From assembly GCA_029259725.1 (NCBI GenBank), contig JAJDER010000095.1, positions 1 through 59,153 of the forward strand: 59,153 nucleotides of DNA. Reading direction: 5' to 3'. Position 1 is the first letter of the stretch, and each line of letters begins with the position of its first letter. Below the pieces are notes generated by a model. The model ran no database searches, had not been told where the DNA came from, and worked only from the letters and a program-made list of their open reading frames with translations. Origin of the DNA: Planctomycetota bacterium (GTDB lineage Bacteria; Planctomycetota; B15-G4). Positions 47,115-56,900 of the stretch are shown here, one piece after another. Both the position numbers and the translations under genes were made by a program.

Positions 47115-48964
47115 TCCGATCGTGCCCAGACCGGCGCTCGCGCCCGGGGCCGTGCCGACGTGGCGTGCCCCTCGGGGTCCTCGCCGTCGTGTTGCTCTTC
47201 GCCTGCGATTCGAGCGAGACCGACGACCCCGGTGCACCGAGCGCTGCCGGCCCGCTCCACGATAGGCTCCCCGATTCGCACGCCGCCCCGCGCGAGCAGC
47301 CGCCCGGGCCACCTCCGTGGTTCGAGGACCGCGCGGCGGAAGCCGGGTTGCTGTTCACGCATCACTCGGGACACGACGCCTCGACCGACCCCGAGCGGTT
47401 CCTGATGCCCGAGATCATGGGCGGCGGCGCGGCGCTCCTCGACGCCGACGGCGACGGGCGACTCGACGTGTACCTGGTGCAGGGCGGAACCTGGGGCGCG
47501 GCGCCCACCGAGCAGCCCGGCAACCAGCTCTTCCGCAACCTCGGCGAGTTGCGCTTCGAGGACGTGACCGCGACCAGCGGCGCCGACGATCGCGGCTACG
47601 GCATGGGCGCCACGGCCGGGGACCTCGACAACGACGGCGACGTCGATCTCTACGTGACCAACGTCGGCGGCAACGCGCTGCTGCTCAACGACGGCGGCGG
47701 GCACTTCGCGGACGTGACCGGGCCCTCCGGTGCAGGCGACCCGGGCTGGGGCACGAGCACGGCGGCGCTGGATCACGATCAGGACGGCGACCTCGACCTG
47801 TTCGTGGTCAACTACCTGGACTGGTCCGCGGCGGGCGAACTCACCTGCCACAACGAACTCGGGCAGCTCGACTACTGCTCGCCGCAGAACTACGAGAGCG
47901 CGGCGCGGGACGTGCTGCTCGAGAACGACGGCGCGGCGGTGTTCCGCGACGTGAGCGAGGCCAGCGGCATCGCGTCGGCGCCCGGCACCGGGCTCGGGGT
48001 GGGCTGCGCGGACTTCGACGGGGACGGGTGGATCGACATCTTCGTCGCCAACGACGGCATGCCCGATGCACTCTGGAAGAACGGCGGCGACGGCCGCTTC
48101 GAGAACATCGCGCTCCTCGCCGGGTGCGCGGTGGACCACTCCGGACGCAGCAAGGCGGGCATGGGCGTGGCCGTGTCCGACGTGAACGACGACGGGCGGC
48201 CGGACCTGATCGTCTGCAACCTGGACCGGCAGGCGGACTCGTTCTTCCTCAACCAGGGTGGCTGGTTCCGGGACGAGACGCCGCGCGCCGGGCTGGCCGT
48301 GCGCAGCAGGGCCTTCACGCGCTTCGGCATGGGCCTGCGCGACTTCGACCTGGACGGGCACCTGGACCTGTTCCAGGCCAACGGGCGCGTGACCCGGCGC
48401 GCGAAGCTGTACACCGACGATCCCTACGCCGAGCCCGACCTGCTGCAGCGTGGCATCGGTGCCGACGGACACGCCGGCCCGCCGCGCTTCGAGGCGCTGG
48501 CCACCGCGGACGGGACACGGCAGCCCCCGGCGCTGACCGGCCGCGCCGCGGCGTTCGGAGATCTCGACGACGACGGGCGGATCGACATCGTCGTGGTGAA
48601 CCGCGACGGGCCCACGCGCCTGCTGCACAACGTCACCGGGACCGGCGGAGGCTGGGTCGGTTTCCGGGTGCTCGATGCCCACGGGAGGGACGCGCTCGGA
48701 GCCACGGTCACGCTGCGCACGAGGGCCGGGGAGGAGGCCCGCGAGCGCATGCTCACGCGCGACGTGCGGGCCGCATCCAGCTACCTCGCCAGCCACGATG
48801 CGCGCGTGCACTTCGGGCTGGGAGCGAGGCCGGTGGCGCCCGACGCGGCGCCCGTGCGGGAGGTGACCGTGAGCTGGGTCGACGGCACGGTCGAGACCTT
48901 CGGGGACCGGGACACCGGTCGCTATCATGTCCTGCGCGCAGGGCAGGGCGAGCCGCTTCGCTGA
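47111..48964 (+). CDS. CRTAC1 family lipoprotein (FG-GAP propeller plus ASPIC/UnbV domain)
   Basis: 617 residues. Signal sequence with lipobox LLFAC (Cys32). FG-GAP/VCBS units run from about residue 70 to 500, with calcium loops DADGDGRLDV, DLDNDGDVDL, DHDQDGDLDL, DFDGDGWIDI, DVNDDGRPDL, DFDLDGHLDL and DLDDDGRIDI. The C-terminal ASPIC/UnbV domain (about 513-607) includes DALGATVTLRT, YLASHDARVHFGLG and VTVSWVDGTVETF. The start overlaps the stop of the TPR lipoprotein gene. Function in planctomycetes is unknown; export and calcium binding are likely. Confidence 0.92.
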   Translation: MIRSCPDRRSRPGPCRRGVPLGVLAVVLLFACDSSETDDPGAPSAAGPLHDRLPDSHAAPREQPPGPPPWFEDRAAEAGLLFTHHSGHDASTDPERFLMPEIMGGGAALLDADGDGRLDVYLVQGGTWGAAPTEQPGNQLFRNLGELRFEDVTATSGADDRGYGMGATAGDLDNDGDVDLYVTNVGGNALLLNDGGGHFADVTGPSGAGDPGWGTSTAALDHDQDGDLDLFVVNYLDWSAAGELTCHNELGQLDYCSPQNYESAARDVLLENDGAAVFRDVSEASGIASAPGTGLGVGCADFDGDGWIDIFVANDGMPDALWKNGGDGRFENIALLAGCAVDHSGRSKAGMGVAVSDVNDDGRPDLIVCNLDRQADSFFLNQGGWFRDETPRAGLAVRSRAFTRFGMGLRDFDLDGHLDLFQANGRVTRRAKLYTDDPYAEPDLLQRGIGADGHAGPPRFEALATADGTRQPPALTGRAAAFGDLDDDGRIDIVVVNRDGPTRLLHNVTGTGGGWVGFRVLDAHGRDALGATVTLRTRAGEEARERMLTRDVRAASSYLASHDARVHFGLGARPVAPDAAPVREVTVSWVDGTVETFGDRDTGRYHVLRAGQGEPLR

Positions 48965-48996
48965 CCGCCGCGAGCGCCGCGCTGGAGACTCTTCGC

Positions 48997-49494
48997 ATGC
49001 AGGGCACCGTGCAGCAGCTCTCGATCTCGGACGGCGGCGCGCCGAAGAGCGCGGTCGCGTCGGTCGAGGTCACGCCGGGCGGGCTGCTCGGCGACCGGCA
49101 GCGCTACCGGAAGTACCACGGGGGGCCGGAGCGCGCCGTGTGCCTGCTCGGCCTCGATGTGATCACACGCCTCGCCGGCGAGGGCCATCCCATCGTGCCG
49201 GGCAGCGTGGGCGAGAACGTGACCCTGGCGGGCCTCGACTGGAGCCGCGTGCAGCTCGGCGGCGTGTTCGCCTTCGACGGCGGCGTGGAGCTGGAGGTGA
49301 CGAGCTGGGCCGCGCCCTGCAGCAACATCGGTCACGCCTTCTCGGACGGCGGCTTCGCGCGGTTGCACGCCGAGCAGCACCCCGGGAGCGCGCGGGCCTA
49401 CTGTCGCGTGCTCACCCCGGGCACGCTCCGGGCCGACGAGGGAGTGACCTGGCGCGCGGGCGACGCACAGGCCCCGCCCCTCAGCTCCGCGTAG
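48997..49494 (+). CDS. MOSC domain protein
   Basis: 165 residues from ATG 48997, with GGAG nine bases upstream. Beta-barrel MOSC domain: GLLGDRQRYRKYHGGPERAV (HGGP at 41-44), GSVGENVTLAGLDWS, and the conserved Cys108 in SWAAPCSNIG, which in MOSC proteins carries sulfur or contacts the molybdenum cofactor. Stand-alone bacterial members (YiiM-like) reduce N-hydroxylated compounds in E. coli; this smaller protein may act likewise, but no reductase partner is adjacent. It lies 32 bases after the CRTAC1 gene on the same strand. Confidence 0.9.
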   Translation: MQGTVQQLSISDGGAPKSAVASVEVTPGGLLGDRQRYRKYHGGPERAVCLLGLDVITRLAGEGHPIVPGSVGENVTLAGLDWSRVQLGGVFAFDGGVELEVTSWAAPCSNIGHAFSDGGFARLHAEQHPGSARAYCRVLTPGTLRADEGVTWRAGDAQAPPLSSA

Positions 49495-49572
49495 TCCAGG
49501 GGCACGACGTGGATCGTGGCGGATCGCGCCGCCGGGTGGATCGCGTCCGGCGGCTGGGGCAGACTCGCGGGC

Positions 49573-49956
49573 ATGGTCGACATGCTCTGGGTCGCTGCGG
49601 GCGGCGCCGTGGGTGCGGTGCTGCGCTGGATCACGAGTCGTTGGGGCCAGGGCCTCGTCGCGGGCGACTTCCCGCTCGGCACCCTGATCGTCAACGTGCT
49701 CGGGTGTCTCGCGCTGGGGCTCGCCATCCCCGCGCTGACGCGCGTGTTCGAGGTGCGCGAGGAGGTCCGCGTGGGCGTGATCGTCGGCGTGCTCGGGGCG
49801 TTCACGACCTTCTCGACCTTCGGCTGGGAGACGGTCGACCTGGTCATCGAGGGCAAGCGCGGCGTGGCGCTGGGCTACGTGCTCGTGAGCCTGGTCGGCG
49901 GTTTCCTCGCGGTCTGGATCGGCTACCGCGCGGGGCTGCGCTGGGCCGGGGTGTGA
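49573..49956 (+). CDS. crcB: Fluoride exporter CrcB/Fluc
   Basis: 127 residues from ATG 49573 (another Met three codons later is possible). Four membrane helices with the Fluc signatures GGAVGAVLRW, LGTLIVNVLGC and GVLGAFTTFSTFGWE. A single gene of this size is the homodimeric type that forms a dual-topology fluoride channel. No fluoride riboswitch could be recognised in the 78 bases upstream. It is convergent with the gene at 50051; a hairpin (49993-50009) lies between them. Confidence 0.93.
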   Translation: MVDMLWVAAGGAVGAVLRWITSRWGQGLVAGDFPLGTLIVNVLGCLALGLAIPALTRVFEVREEVRVGVIVGVLGAFTTFSTFGWETVDLVIEGKRGVALGYVLVSLVGGFLAVWIGYRAGLRWAGV

Positions 49957-49992
49957 CCTGGCTGCAGTCCGTGGACTCTTCGAGGATCCTGC

Positions 49993-50009
49993 AACGCCGA
50001 GCCGGCGTT
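49993..50009. terminator. Hairpin between convergent crcB and a secreted-protein gene
   Basis: AACGCC (49993-49998) pairs with GGCGTT (50004-50009) over a 5-base loop. CGAGGA (49981-49986) and TCCTCG (50019-50024) could extend it as an outer stem. Position between two convergent stops fits a bidirectional terminator. Confidence 0.4.
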
Positions 50010-50050
50010 CTCGAGGCGTCCTCGATGCGGATGACCTTGCGCCCAGGCTG

Positions 50051-51469
50051 CTAGGGCACCGCGATGACGGCCGTCGCCTGATCGATCGACGCCGCCCCCG
50101 CTCCGAACGCCGTGATCGCCAGCGCGTAGTCTCCCGGCGGCAACGCCGCGGGCAAGGGGAAGGCCAGGCCGTCCAGCGTGGCCACGCCCAGGGGCGGCAT
50201 GACGACCAGCGCCGGCGTGGTCACGTCCACCAGGGGCAAGCCCACCACGCCTCCCTGCAACACGACCAGCGCGGATTCGTCCGCCAGCGCGCCCTCGTTG
50301 CCGAGGCCGAAGGACAGCGACCAGGTCTCGCCCGGCAGCAGCGAGACCACGTCGTCGCCCACGGCGACGTCGAGGAACGGGTGCACGCGATCGATGCCCA
50401 TGAGCGCCAGGTAGTTGGTGACCCAGCTCTCGTCCTCGTCGACATCGGTGGGCTCGGTGGTCGGGATGCCGCCGTCGTCGTCGCCGTCGGCGGCGATCAG
50501 CTCGTCGTAGATGGACCGGTGCGTGAGCAGGAACTCCGGCTCCACGCCCTGCTCCCAGGCTTCGTGCCGCCCGAGCATGTACCAGGCGGTGTGGGCGAGC
50601 CGCCAGGTGCCGACGGAGTCGATCTGCTTGGTCTTCGGGCCGAACTCCCGCGCCCACGCGAGCCCACCCGGCTCCTCGGCGAAGACCGAACGCAACACGC
50701 CCCAGAGGATCGTGCCGCCCGACAGGGCCCAGGCCTCCTTGCGCATCAGCGCCGGCATCTCCTCGGCCTTGGCGCGCGCCTTGTTGCCCAGCGCCACGGA
50801 CTCCGCGAGCCACGCCGGGTCGGCCTGGTCCACGGCGAAGTCGTGCAGCGCGCCGGCGGCCCAGGCCGTCGTCATCGTGTTGATCTCGGTGTTCGTGCCG
50901 AGGTTGAGCGGCTTGTCGACGACGTATTGCGCGCAGTCGCGTGCGTAGGTCAGGAACGAGCTGTCGCCGGTCAGGGCGCGATACGCGGGCTCGGCCAGCA
51001 GGGCCCAGCCGCAGTTGTAGATCCGGTAGTACCCCGAGTTCGGCCCGCCGCCGCCCTCCTCCTCGTACGCGGGGAAGTTCAGCACGTAGCCCCACGCCGC
51101 GGCCACGTTGCCGTCGTAGCTGCTGTCACCCGTGAGCGCGCGGTAGCGGGTCCAGACCAGGATCGACTCGGTGGTGTTGTCGGTCTGCACGATGTCCAGC
51201 AGCGCCTCGCCCTCACGCATGCCGCCCAGCTCGTTGCCCGACGTGACCTGCAGCGTGGCCAGGAAGGCGGCCACCTCGCTGAGCTGTGCCAGCGGGTCCT
51301 CGAGCGAGAAGGGCTGGGGCCCGCTCGCGTCCGGGCCGGGCGCGGCGACGGTTCCGGAAGCGTCCCTCGCGAGTTCCCGCCCCACGCGCTCGAGCGACCA
51401 GTAGTCCTGGGCCGTCACGGCCGGGACGGCCAGCAGCAGGGCGACGACGCTCGCCGTGAGTGCGGTCAT
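50051..51469 (-). CDS. Secreted protein with helical-barrel-like domain, unknown function
   Basis: 472 residues from ATG 51469, preceded by GGAG; the long open frame upstream is not used. Signal peptide (TASVVALLLAVPAVTAQ). The central region (about residues 75-330) alternates helices with aromatic-rich turns and contains a duplicated phrase, YRALTGDSSYDGNVAAAWGY and YRALTGDSSFLTYARDCAQY. That pattern recalls alpha/alpha-toroid proteins such as polysaccharide lyases and six-hairpin glycosidases, but no catalytic signature is identified. An Asp-rich loop (AADGDDDGG) follows near 345, and the last 90 residues look like an immunoglobulin-like beta domain. No family name can be given. Confidence 0.7.
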   Translation of the reverse strand: MTALTASVVALLLAVPAVTAQDYWSLERVGRELARDASGTVAAPGPDASGPQPFSLEDPLAQLSEVAAFLATLQVTSGNELGGMREGEALLDIVQTDNTTESILVWTRYRALTGDSSYDGNVAAAWGYVLNFPAYEEEGGGGPNSGYYRIYNCGWALLAEPAYRALTGDSSFLTYARDCAQYVVDKPLNLGTNTEINTMTTAWAAGALHDFAVDQADPAWLAESVALGNKARAKAEEMPALMRKEAWALSGGTILWGVLRSVFAEEPGGLAWAREFGPKTKQIDSVGTWRLAHTAWYMLGRHEAWEQGVEPEFLLTHRSIYDELIAADGDDDGGIPTTEPTDVDEDESWVTNYLALMGIDRVHPFLDVAVGDDVVSLLPGETWSLSFGLGNEGALADESALVVLQGGVVGLPLVDVTTPALVVMPPLGVATLDGLAFPLPAALPPGDYALAITAFGAGAASIDQATAVIAVP

Positions 51470-51856
51470 GAGCTTGGCTCCGGAAGCGGGACGGCGGGAA
51501 TCGCGGACGAGGGCCTCGAGGCTCACCCCCAGCTTCCGCCGACGGCGCAGGATCGTCCAGCGCTCTCCGGCCGGGCGCCGGCGCGCGTGCCCGCGAGGGT
51601 CGATGTCGCGGCCATCGGGACTCCTGACGCAACGCTGACAGGAGCCCGCGCCCGCGCCTTTGACGCCCCTGCGGCGACGGGTCCAGAATGCGCGCGTGCT
51701 TCCCGCAGGTTCATGAGGGGTCGCACGCCGCCACGGCGCACGGAGCTTCGGCGCGCCCCCGAGGGGCCGCCCCCGCCTTCCCATCCACCTTCCCATCCGC
51801 CGTCCCCGTCCGCCGTCCCCATCCCCAACTCCAGGCCCCGCCCAGAGGATCCAGCC
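51470..51856. other. 387-base divergent intergenic region
   Basis: Lies between the minus-strand secreted-protein gene (start 51469) and the plus-strand VOC gene (start 51857). No gene is supported. A plus-strand promoter candidate is at 51660-51689. The last 130 bases before the VOC gene are C-rich with repeated CCCATCC/CCGTCCC words (about 51780-51825), a possible long untranslated leader. Confidence 0.45.
51660..51689 (+). promoter_or_regulatory. Possible sigma70-type promoter of the VOC gene
   Basis: TTGACG at 51660-51665 (five of six to TTGACA) and CAGAAT at 51684-51689 (four of six to TATAAT) are 18 bases apart. The start codon is about 160 bases downstream. Confidence 0.35.
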
Positions 51857-52561
51857 ATGTCGAACCCGACCGTGCAGCAGAGCCCCATGTCGACGGCGTT
51901 CATCGCCAAGGACATGAAGAAGAGCATCGCCTTCTACACCGACGTGCTCGGCTTCCAGATGAAGGAGAGCTGGCCCAGCGCCGACAACCCCTGGTGGTGC
52001 AACCTCCTCTACAACGGTCAGAGCATCATGCTCGGCGTCGACATGGACGAGGCCTGCGCCGAACCGTCCGGCGGCGAGGGTGGCGGCGGCCCGTCGCATC
52101 CCGAGGGCATGGTCGACTGGTACAAGACCTGCGTGTCGGACTGGCGCACGAACAAGTCCGGCTGCGGCGTGACCGTGTACCTGCTGACTGAGGACGTCGA
52201 CGCGTATCACGCCGCGGTCACCGGCAAGGGCGGCGAGGCCCGCTACGAGCCGCACACGCAGTTCTACGGCATCCGCGACTTCGGCATCGAGGACCCCGAC
52301 GGCTACAAGCTGCTCTTCTACTCGCCCGTGACCCTGAGCGAGTGCCAGTCCTGCGCGATGCCGCTGGCCGACGCCGAGCCCGGTCAGATGTACTGCGACT
52401 TCTGCACCGACGAGACCGGCCACCTGCGTCCCTACGAGGACGTCTTCGAGGGCACGGTGACCGGCTACTTCATGGGCATGCAGAAGCTCGAGCGAGGCGC
52501 CGCCGAGGTCGCCGCCAAGGCGCACCTGGCCAAGCTGCCGGCCTGGCTCGGACGCGACTGA
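51857..52561 (+). CDS. VOC (glyoxalase-like) protein fused to a zinc ribbon
   Basis: 234 residues from ATG 51857, preceded by GAGGA. The N-terminal VOC/glyoxalase domain (about 10-157) has FIAKDMKKSIAFYTDVLGF at its start and FGIEDPDGYKLLFYSP at its end; an acidic Gly-rich insertion sits near residues 65-82. The C-terminal part has CQSCAMPL (163-170) and MYCDFCTDETG (178-188), the pattern of a short zinc-ribbon domain (Zn_ribbon_2 type) that usually stands alone. Metal-dependent chemistry on a small molecule is likely for the VOC part; the ribbon may bind a partner. No signal peptide. The fusion is not commonplace to my knowledge. Confidence 0.85.
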   Translation: MSNPTVQQSPMSTAFIAKDMKKSIAFYTDVLGFQMKESWPSADNPWWCNLLYNGQSIMLGVDMDEACAEPSGGEGGGGPSHPEGMVDWYKTCVSDWRTNKSGCGVTVYLLTEDVDAYHAAVTGKGGEARYEPHTQFYGIRDFGIEDPDGYKLLFYSPVTLSECQSCAMPLADAEPGQMYCDFCTDETGHLRPYEDVFEGTVTGYFMGMQKLERGAAEVAAKAHLAKLPAWLGRD

Positions 52562-52649
52562 GCGCGCGACCCAGGCTTTCGGTATCGACTTCCGGCTTCG
52601 ACTTCCGGGCGTCGTGGGATCGAGGATCCCGCGGCGCCCGCGCCCCGCC

Positions 52650-53141
52650 TCAGGACGAGCGCTTGCCGCGCCTCGCGGATCCGCGCTGCTTGGCGCCCGG
52701 CTTGGCGCGCTGCTTGGCGCCCGGCTGGGCGCCCCGACCGGAGCGCGCCCCACCGGCGGTATCAGCCGGCGCCGCGGCGATGTCCGACTTGACCTTCCGC
52801 GGCGTGCCGGCCACGCGCTCCAGCAGGCCCGACAACCCTCGCGGCGTGCACGCGTGCGCGCCCTGGATCACGCGGAGGGCGGCTCCGTGGGTCGCGGTCG
52901 GGCCGCAGAACACCACCGGCACCCCCGCCCGTGCCCGCGCCCGGTGGAACCACAACGCGACCTTGCGGCCCTGTTCCGGAAGTCGCTCCAGTGACACCAC
53001 GAGGGCGTCAGGGATGACCCGGAAGCGCGGCAACTGCGTCGCGTCGGAGTGGTAGTCCACCGTGAAGCCGTGGCCGCGCAGGCTGCGCGCCGTGGCCAGG
53101 GCTTCGGACTTGTTCCAGTGCAGGTAGAGGACCTGCGGCAT
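52650..53141 (-). CDS. Small protein with receiver-like fold and basic repeat tail, unknown function
   Basis: 163 residues. The first 95 look like an alpha/beta fold resembling a response-regulator receiver (MPQVLYLHWNKSEALATARS, VIPDALVVSLERLPEQG, VPVVFCGP), but the phospho-acceptor Asp is not convincingly placed: ALVVSLERLP sits where it would be expected. The final 60 residues are very basic, Ala/Gly/Lys/Arg-rich with repeated GAKQRAKPGAKQR, encoded by tandem repeats around 52680-52740, and may bind nucleic acid. No signal peptide. Function unknown. Confidence 0.65.
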   Translation of the reverse strand: MPQVLYLHWNKSEALATARSLRGHGFTVDYHSDATQLPRFRVIPDALVVSLERLPEQGRKVALWFHRARARAGVPVVFCGPTATHGAALRVIQGAHACTPRGLSGLLERVAGTPRKVKSDIAAAPADTAGGARSGRGAQPGAKQRAKPGAKQRGSARRGKRSS

Positions 53142-53363
53142 GGCGGACTCCTTGGACGGGTTGCCGGGGGGACCCGCGAACGAACCGGCGCGCCCGGCCC
53201 ACGGCGTGGCGACTCTAACGGCCCGGGGGCTCGGCGGGCCAGGGCCCTGGCTCCTGCGAGGACCTCGTCGTCAGCCAGGGGTCGATCGAACTCCGCGGCA
53301 GCAAGAACGCGATCGCGCCCGGATACGGCGAACTCCGCCCCGCCCGGCCGCCCACCCGGCCGC

Positions 53364-53921
53364 TCAGAGGTAGCGCTCCTCGATCACGTTCGCGTGGTGG
53401 CGCTCGTGACCGGCGGTGATCCAGGCGGCCGCGCGTGCCGAGACCGGGCTGCCGTTGGCCCGGCCGAGACGGGTCAGTCGCACGTCGTCGAGGCCGGCGA
53501 GGAGCGCGAGGGTGGACTCGCGCACGGCGTTGTACTCACCGAGGATCTCGGCCAGCGGCCGCTGGTGGTGACGCCCGCGGGCGTTGTACTCGTTCTCGTC
53601 GAAGCCCGGCAGCGAGGTCGCGTCACCGCGTGAGGCGCACAACGCGCGGTAGCCGAAGACGCGTTCGCAGTCGACCAGGTGGCCGAGGACCTCCTTGATG
53701 CTCCACTTGCCGTCGGCATAGCGATGCTCGGCCCGGTCCTCCAGGCGGCTCCAACGCTCGATCAGCTCGTCACGCTGCGCGACCAGCGTCTCGAGGATGG
53801 ACCCATCCGGCACCTGGGCGATGTACGGGCCGAAGGAAGCGTCGTGCTCCCCGGCCGCCGGCCGCGTGGCCTGGGCGTCGGGTGTGATGTCGGAGGTGGC
53901 GTCGGGTGTGGCGTCGGTCAT
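53364..53921 (-). CDS. DinB-like protein (third of three)
   Basis: 185 residues from ATG 53921. After a 30-residue Thr/Asp-rich leader (ATPDATSDITPDAQAT) comes a DinB fold with GKWSIKEVLGHLVDCERVF. Metal-ligand candidates are His81 and His172/His176 (GHERHHANV). Length and motif order match the DinB_2 group. It lies 74 bases downstream of the PVC heme-protein gene on the same strand and could be its operon partner. No strong ribosome binding site is visible before the ATG. Confidence 0.86.
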   Translation of the reverse strand: MTDATPDATSDITPDAQATRPAAGEHDASFGPYIAQVPDGSILETLVAQRDELIERWSRLEDRAEHRYADGKWSIKEVLGHLVDCERVFGYRALCASRGDATSLPGFDENEYNARGRHHQRPLAEILGEYNAVRESTLALLAGLDDVRLTRLGRANGSPVSARAAAWITAGHERHHANVIEERYL

Positions 53922-53995
53922 GGCGAGGTTCTCGGTGGGAGCGGGCTCCCGCGGGGGCGAGGGGTGCGCGGGTCGGTGCGACGCACGCCGTGGAG

Positions 53996-56900
53996 TCAGA
54001 GTCCGGCGACGTACGCCACCAGGTCGCGCATCTCCTGCCGGGTCAGCGTGGCCGCGAGGCCCTCGGGCATGGCCGAGAGTCCGGGCCGCACGAGTTCGAT
54101 GTCGGCGCGGTCGACCACGTGCACCTTGCCGTCGGCGTCCTGCAGGGTCAGCGCCGCGTCGGTCTCGTCGACGAGTCGTCCGGTGAGCAGGTCCCCGCCG
54201 TGCAGGAACACGTTGGTCCCGGCATAGCCCGGTGCGGTGCGCCGGTTGGGCGCGACGAGGGACTCCAGGATCTGCAGCCGCGCAAGGCGACGCCCGACGC
54301 CAGCGAGGTTGGGCCCGACGCGCGGCTCCGCGTCGAGTTCGACGGCGTGGCACCGCACGCACGACAGGGACACGCGCTGGAAGACGTCGTAGCCGACGCC
54401 GGCGTCGCCCCCCACCAGCGCGTCGAGCCAGGGACCGAGCTCGCCGTCCAGGTCGCGGCGAGCCAGGTGCTCGTCGAGTCGTTGCCGCACCCCGGCGTCC
54501 TCGCGCTGCTCGGCCGCCAGGACCAGGTCGAGGGACAGCTCGGCGGGCACGAGATCCGCCAGCAACAGATCGAGCTGCCCGGCCAGGATGGCGTCGGCCT
54601 CGGGGCTGTCGGCGGCGCCGAGGATACGATAGGCCACGCGTTGCTCAGCCCACTCGCCGTTCTCCAGGACCGCGGGGACTCGCGGCAGGGCCTCGCCCGG
54701 TGACAGGCGTTCGAGCACTTGCAGCCCCGCGGCGCGCAGGCCACCGTCCACATCGGAAAGGGCGCGCCCGACGATCGAGGCGAGGTCCGCGGGTGCAAGG
54801 TCCTCGAGGCCGGCGAGGGCCGCGGTGCGCAGCGAGGCCGGCGCATCCTCGGCCTCGACCCAGTGCCTCAGTTCCTCGGCCAGGCCGTGGGCACCCGACG
54901 AACCGGCGAGTCGCAGCCACACGGCCACGATGCGGTCGCGCTCCCGACGCGAGCCGGCCGACGCGTCCGCGGCGGCTTCGGCGGCGCGCCCATCCTCGGC
55001 GTCTTCGCTGCGCCAGCGGGCCAGATCGATGGCATCGGCCGCGCGCCCTTCGACCAGCGCGGCCATCCACGGCGACGTGCGCGGGCCGATGGGACGCCAC
55101 GCGCCGTGCACGACGTCGACGCCGGAGGGCTCGTCCCAGTCGGCCAGGAGTTGCAGGGCGAAGAGGCGCAAGCCGGACGGGACGTCCTCGCGGGACGCGT
55201 AACCGAGCAGGTCGCGCGCACGAGTCTCGCCCCCCACCCGATGCGCCGCGGCCAGTGCGCGGCGGGCGAACGCGTCGCTGCGAAGCTCGGCGCCGCTCAC
55301 GCGATCGGCCAGGGCCGGCAGGGCACCGAGCACCAGCGTGTCGTAGATGGCCCAGGCCGCCTCGTTCGCGACGCGCGGATCGGGATCGTCGAGCAGTCGA
55401 GCCAGGGCGGGATCCGCGAGGCGACGCCAGACCAGCGCGACGGCCAGGCGCACCTCGGCGGAAGCGTCCCGGGCGAGGGTCGCGAGTTCGGACGGAAGGG
55501 CGCAGGCCGCAAGGCCCATGACCGCCATGTGCCGCAGGTCGAGGTCGCTGTCGCCGACGCGGCGCACGACGTCGGCCAGCAGCGGGACCGACGCCGGGAT
55601 GCCGATGCGCGCCGCCGCCCGCGCGGCGAAGAACCGCACCCGTGCGTCGGCGTGGCGCAGGCCGATCAGCACCACCGCATCCGCGCCCCGGTGCCGCGCG
55701 TCGCCCAGTCCACGCAGCGCCTGGCTGGCCACCTCGACGTCACCGTCCAGCGCCAGCTCCAGCAACCAGCTCAGCTGCCTGGGGTCGGTCCGACCGGCCT
55801 GCCCCAACCCCCACGTCGCGTGCACGCGCGCGATCTGGTCCGGCGCGCCACGCGCAGTGACCACCAATGCCGCGAGGCCCTCGGAGCCGCGCCGCACGAG
55901 TTCGAACTGTGCTTCGGTGCGCACGCGGCGATCCAGATGCGACAACAGCGCGGCGAGCGTGACCACCTGTTGCCGGGCGATCCCGCCGCCGAGCAACCGG
56001 CGCACGTCGGCCACGACCGGATCGCGCTGCGCGTCGGGATCGGCGAGGCGGTAGAGACGCCCCTTGCCGGTCATGCCCCAGCCCTCGACCCAGTCGCTGA
56101 AGTAGAAGGCTCCATCGGGACCGAAGTCCACGTCGGTGACCAGCGTGTTCCAGATGAACCGCTCGACCTCGCCCAGCTCGAAGCTCGCGCCGGCGCGCTC
56201 CAGCGGGAAGGTGTGCACGCCGCTGGAGCTGCGGCCGCCGCGGAAGTCGGCCAGGAAGAAGTGGTCGTCGTATTTCGCGGGCAAGCCCGTGCCCGGGTAG
56301 TGCGTGAAGCCGCTGGGTCCGTGCGCCAGGTTGTCGATGGGCGGCACGATGTACGCGGGCTGTCCGGGGAAGTGCGGCTTCCACAGCGGCGCGCGCCCCC
56401 ACGGTCCGCGATCGGACGGCCACTGGTAGGGCGAGCGCCAACCGCTCTCGCCGCCCCAGACGACGTGCACCAGGCGCGCCTGGTCGCCGCCGTCACTGTT
56501 GTTGTCGCCGGTGAACAGGTCGCCGAAGTCGTTGAAGGCCAGCTCCTGCGGGTTGCGCAGGCCCGAGTGCACGACTTCCAGGTGGCTGCCGTCGAGCTCG
56601 CTGCGCAGCACCGCGCCGGTCTCGGGATACTCGAAGCGCTGGCCTTCGCGGCTGGTGACCACGAAGCCGCGGTCGCCCATGGAGTAGTAGAGATACCCGT
56701 CGGGGCCGATGCGCAGCCCGTGCAGGTCGTGGCCGAGCAGCGTCACGCGCACGCCGAAGCCGTGGGCGAAGCTGACCTGCTCATCGGCGTGGCCGTCTCC
56801 GTCGCGGTCGCGCAGGCGCCAGAGGTCGGGGATGTTGGTGAACCAGACGTCGCCGCGATAGCTCAACACGCCGGAGCCGAGGCCGTCCTCGGGGGCGTTG

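Noticed and set aside
49495-49572. Fluoride riboswitch upstream of crcB
   Set aside because: The conserved pseudoknot sequences of the crcB motif could not be found in this short gap.
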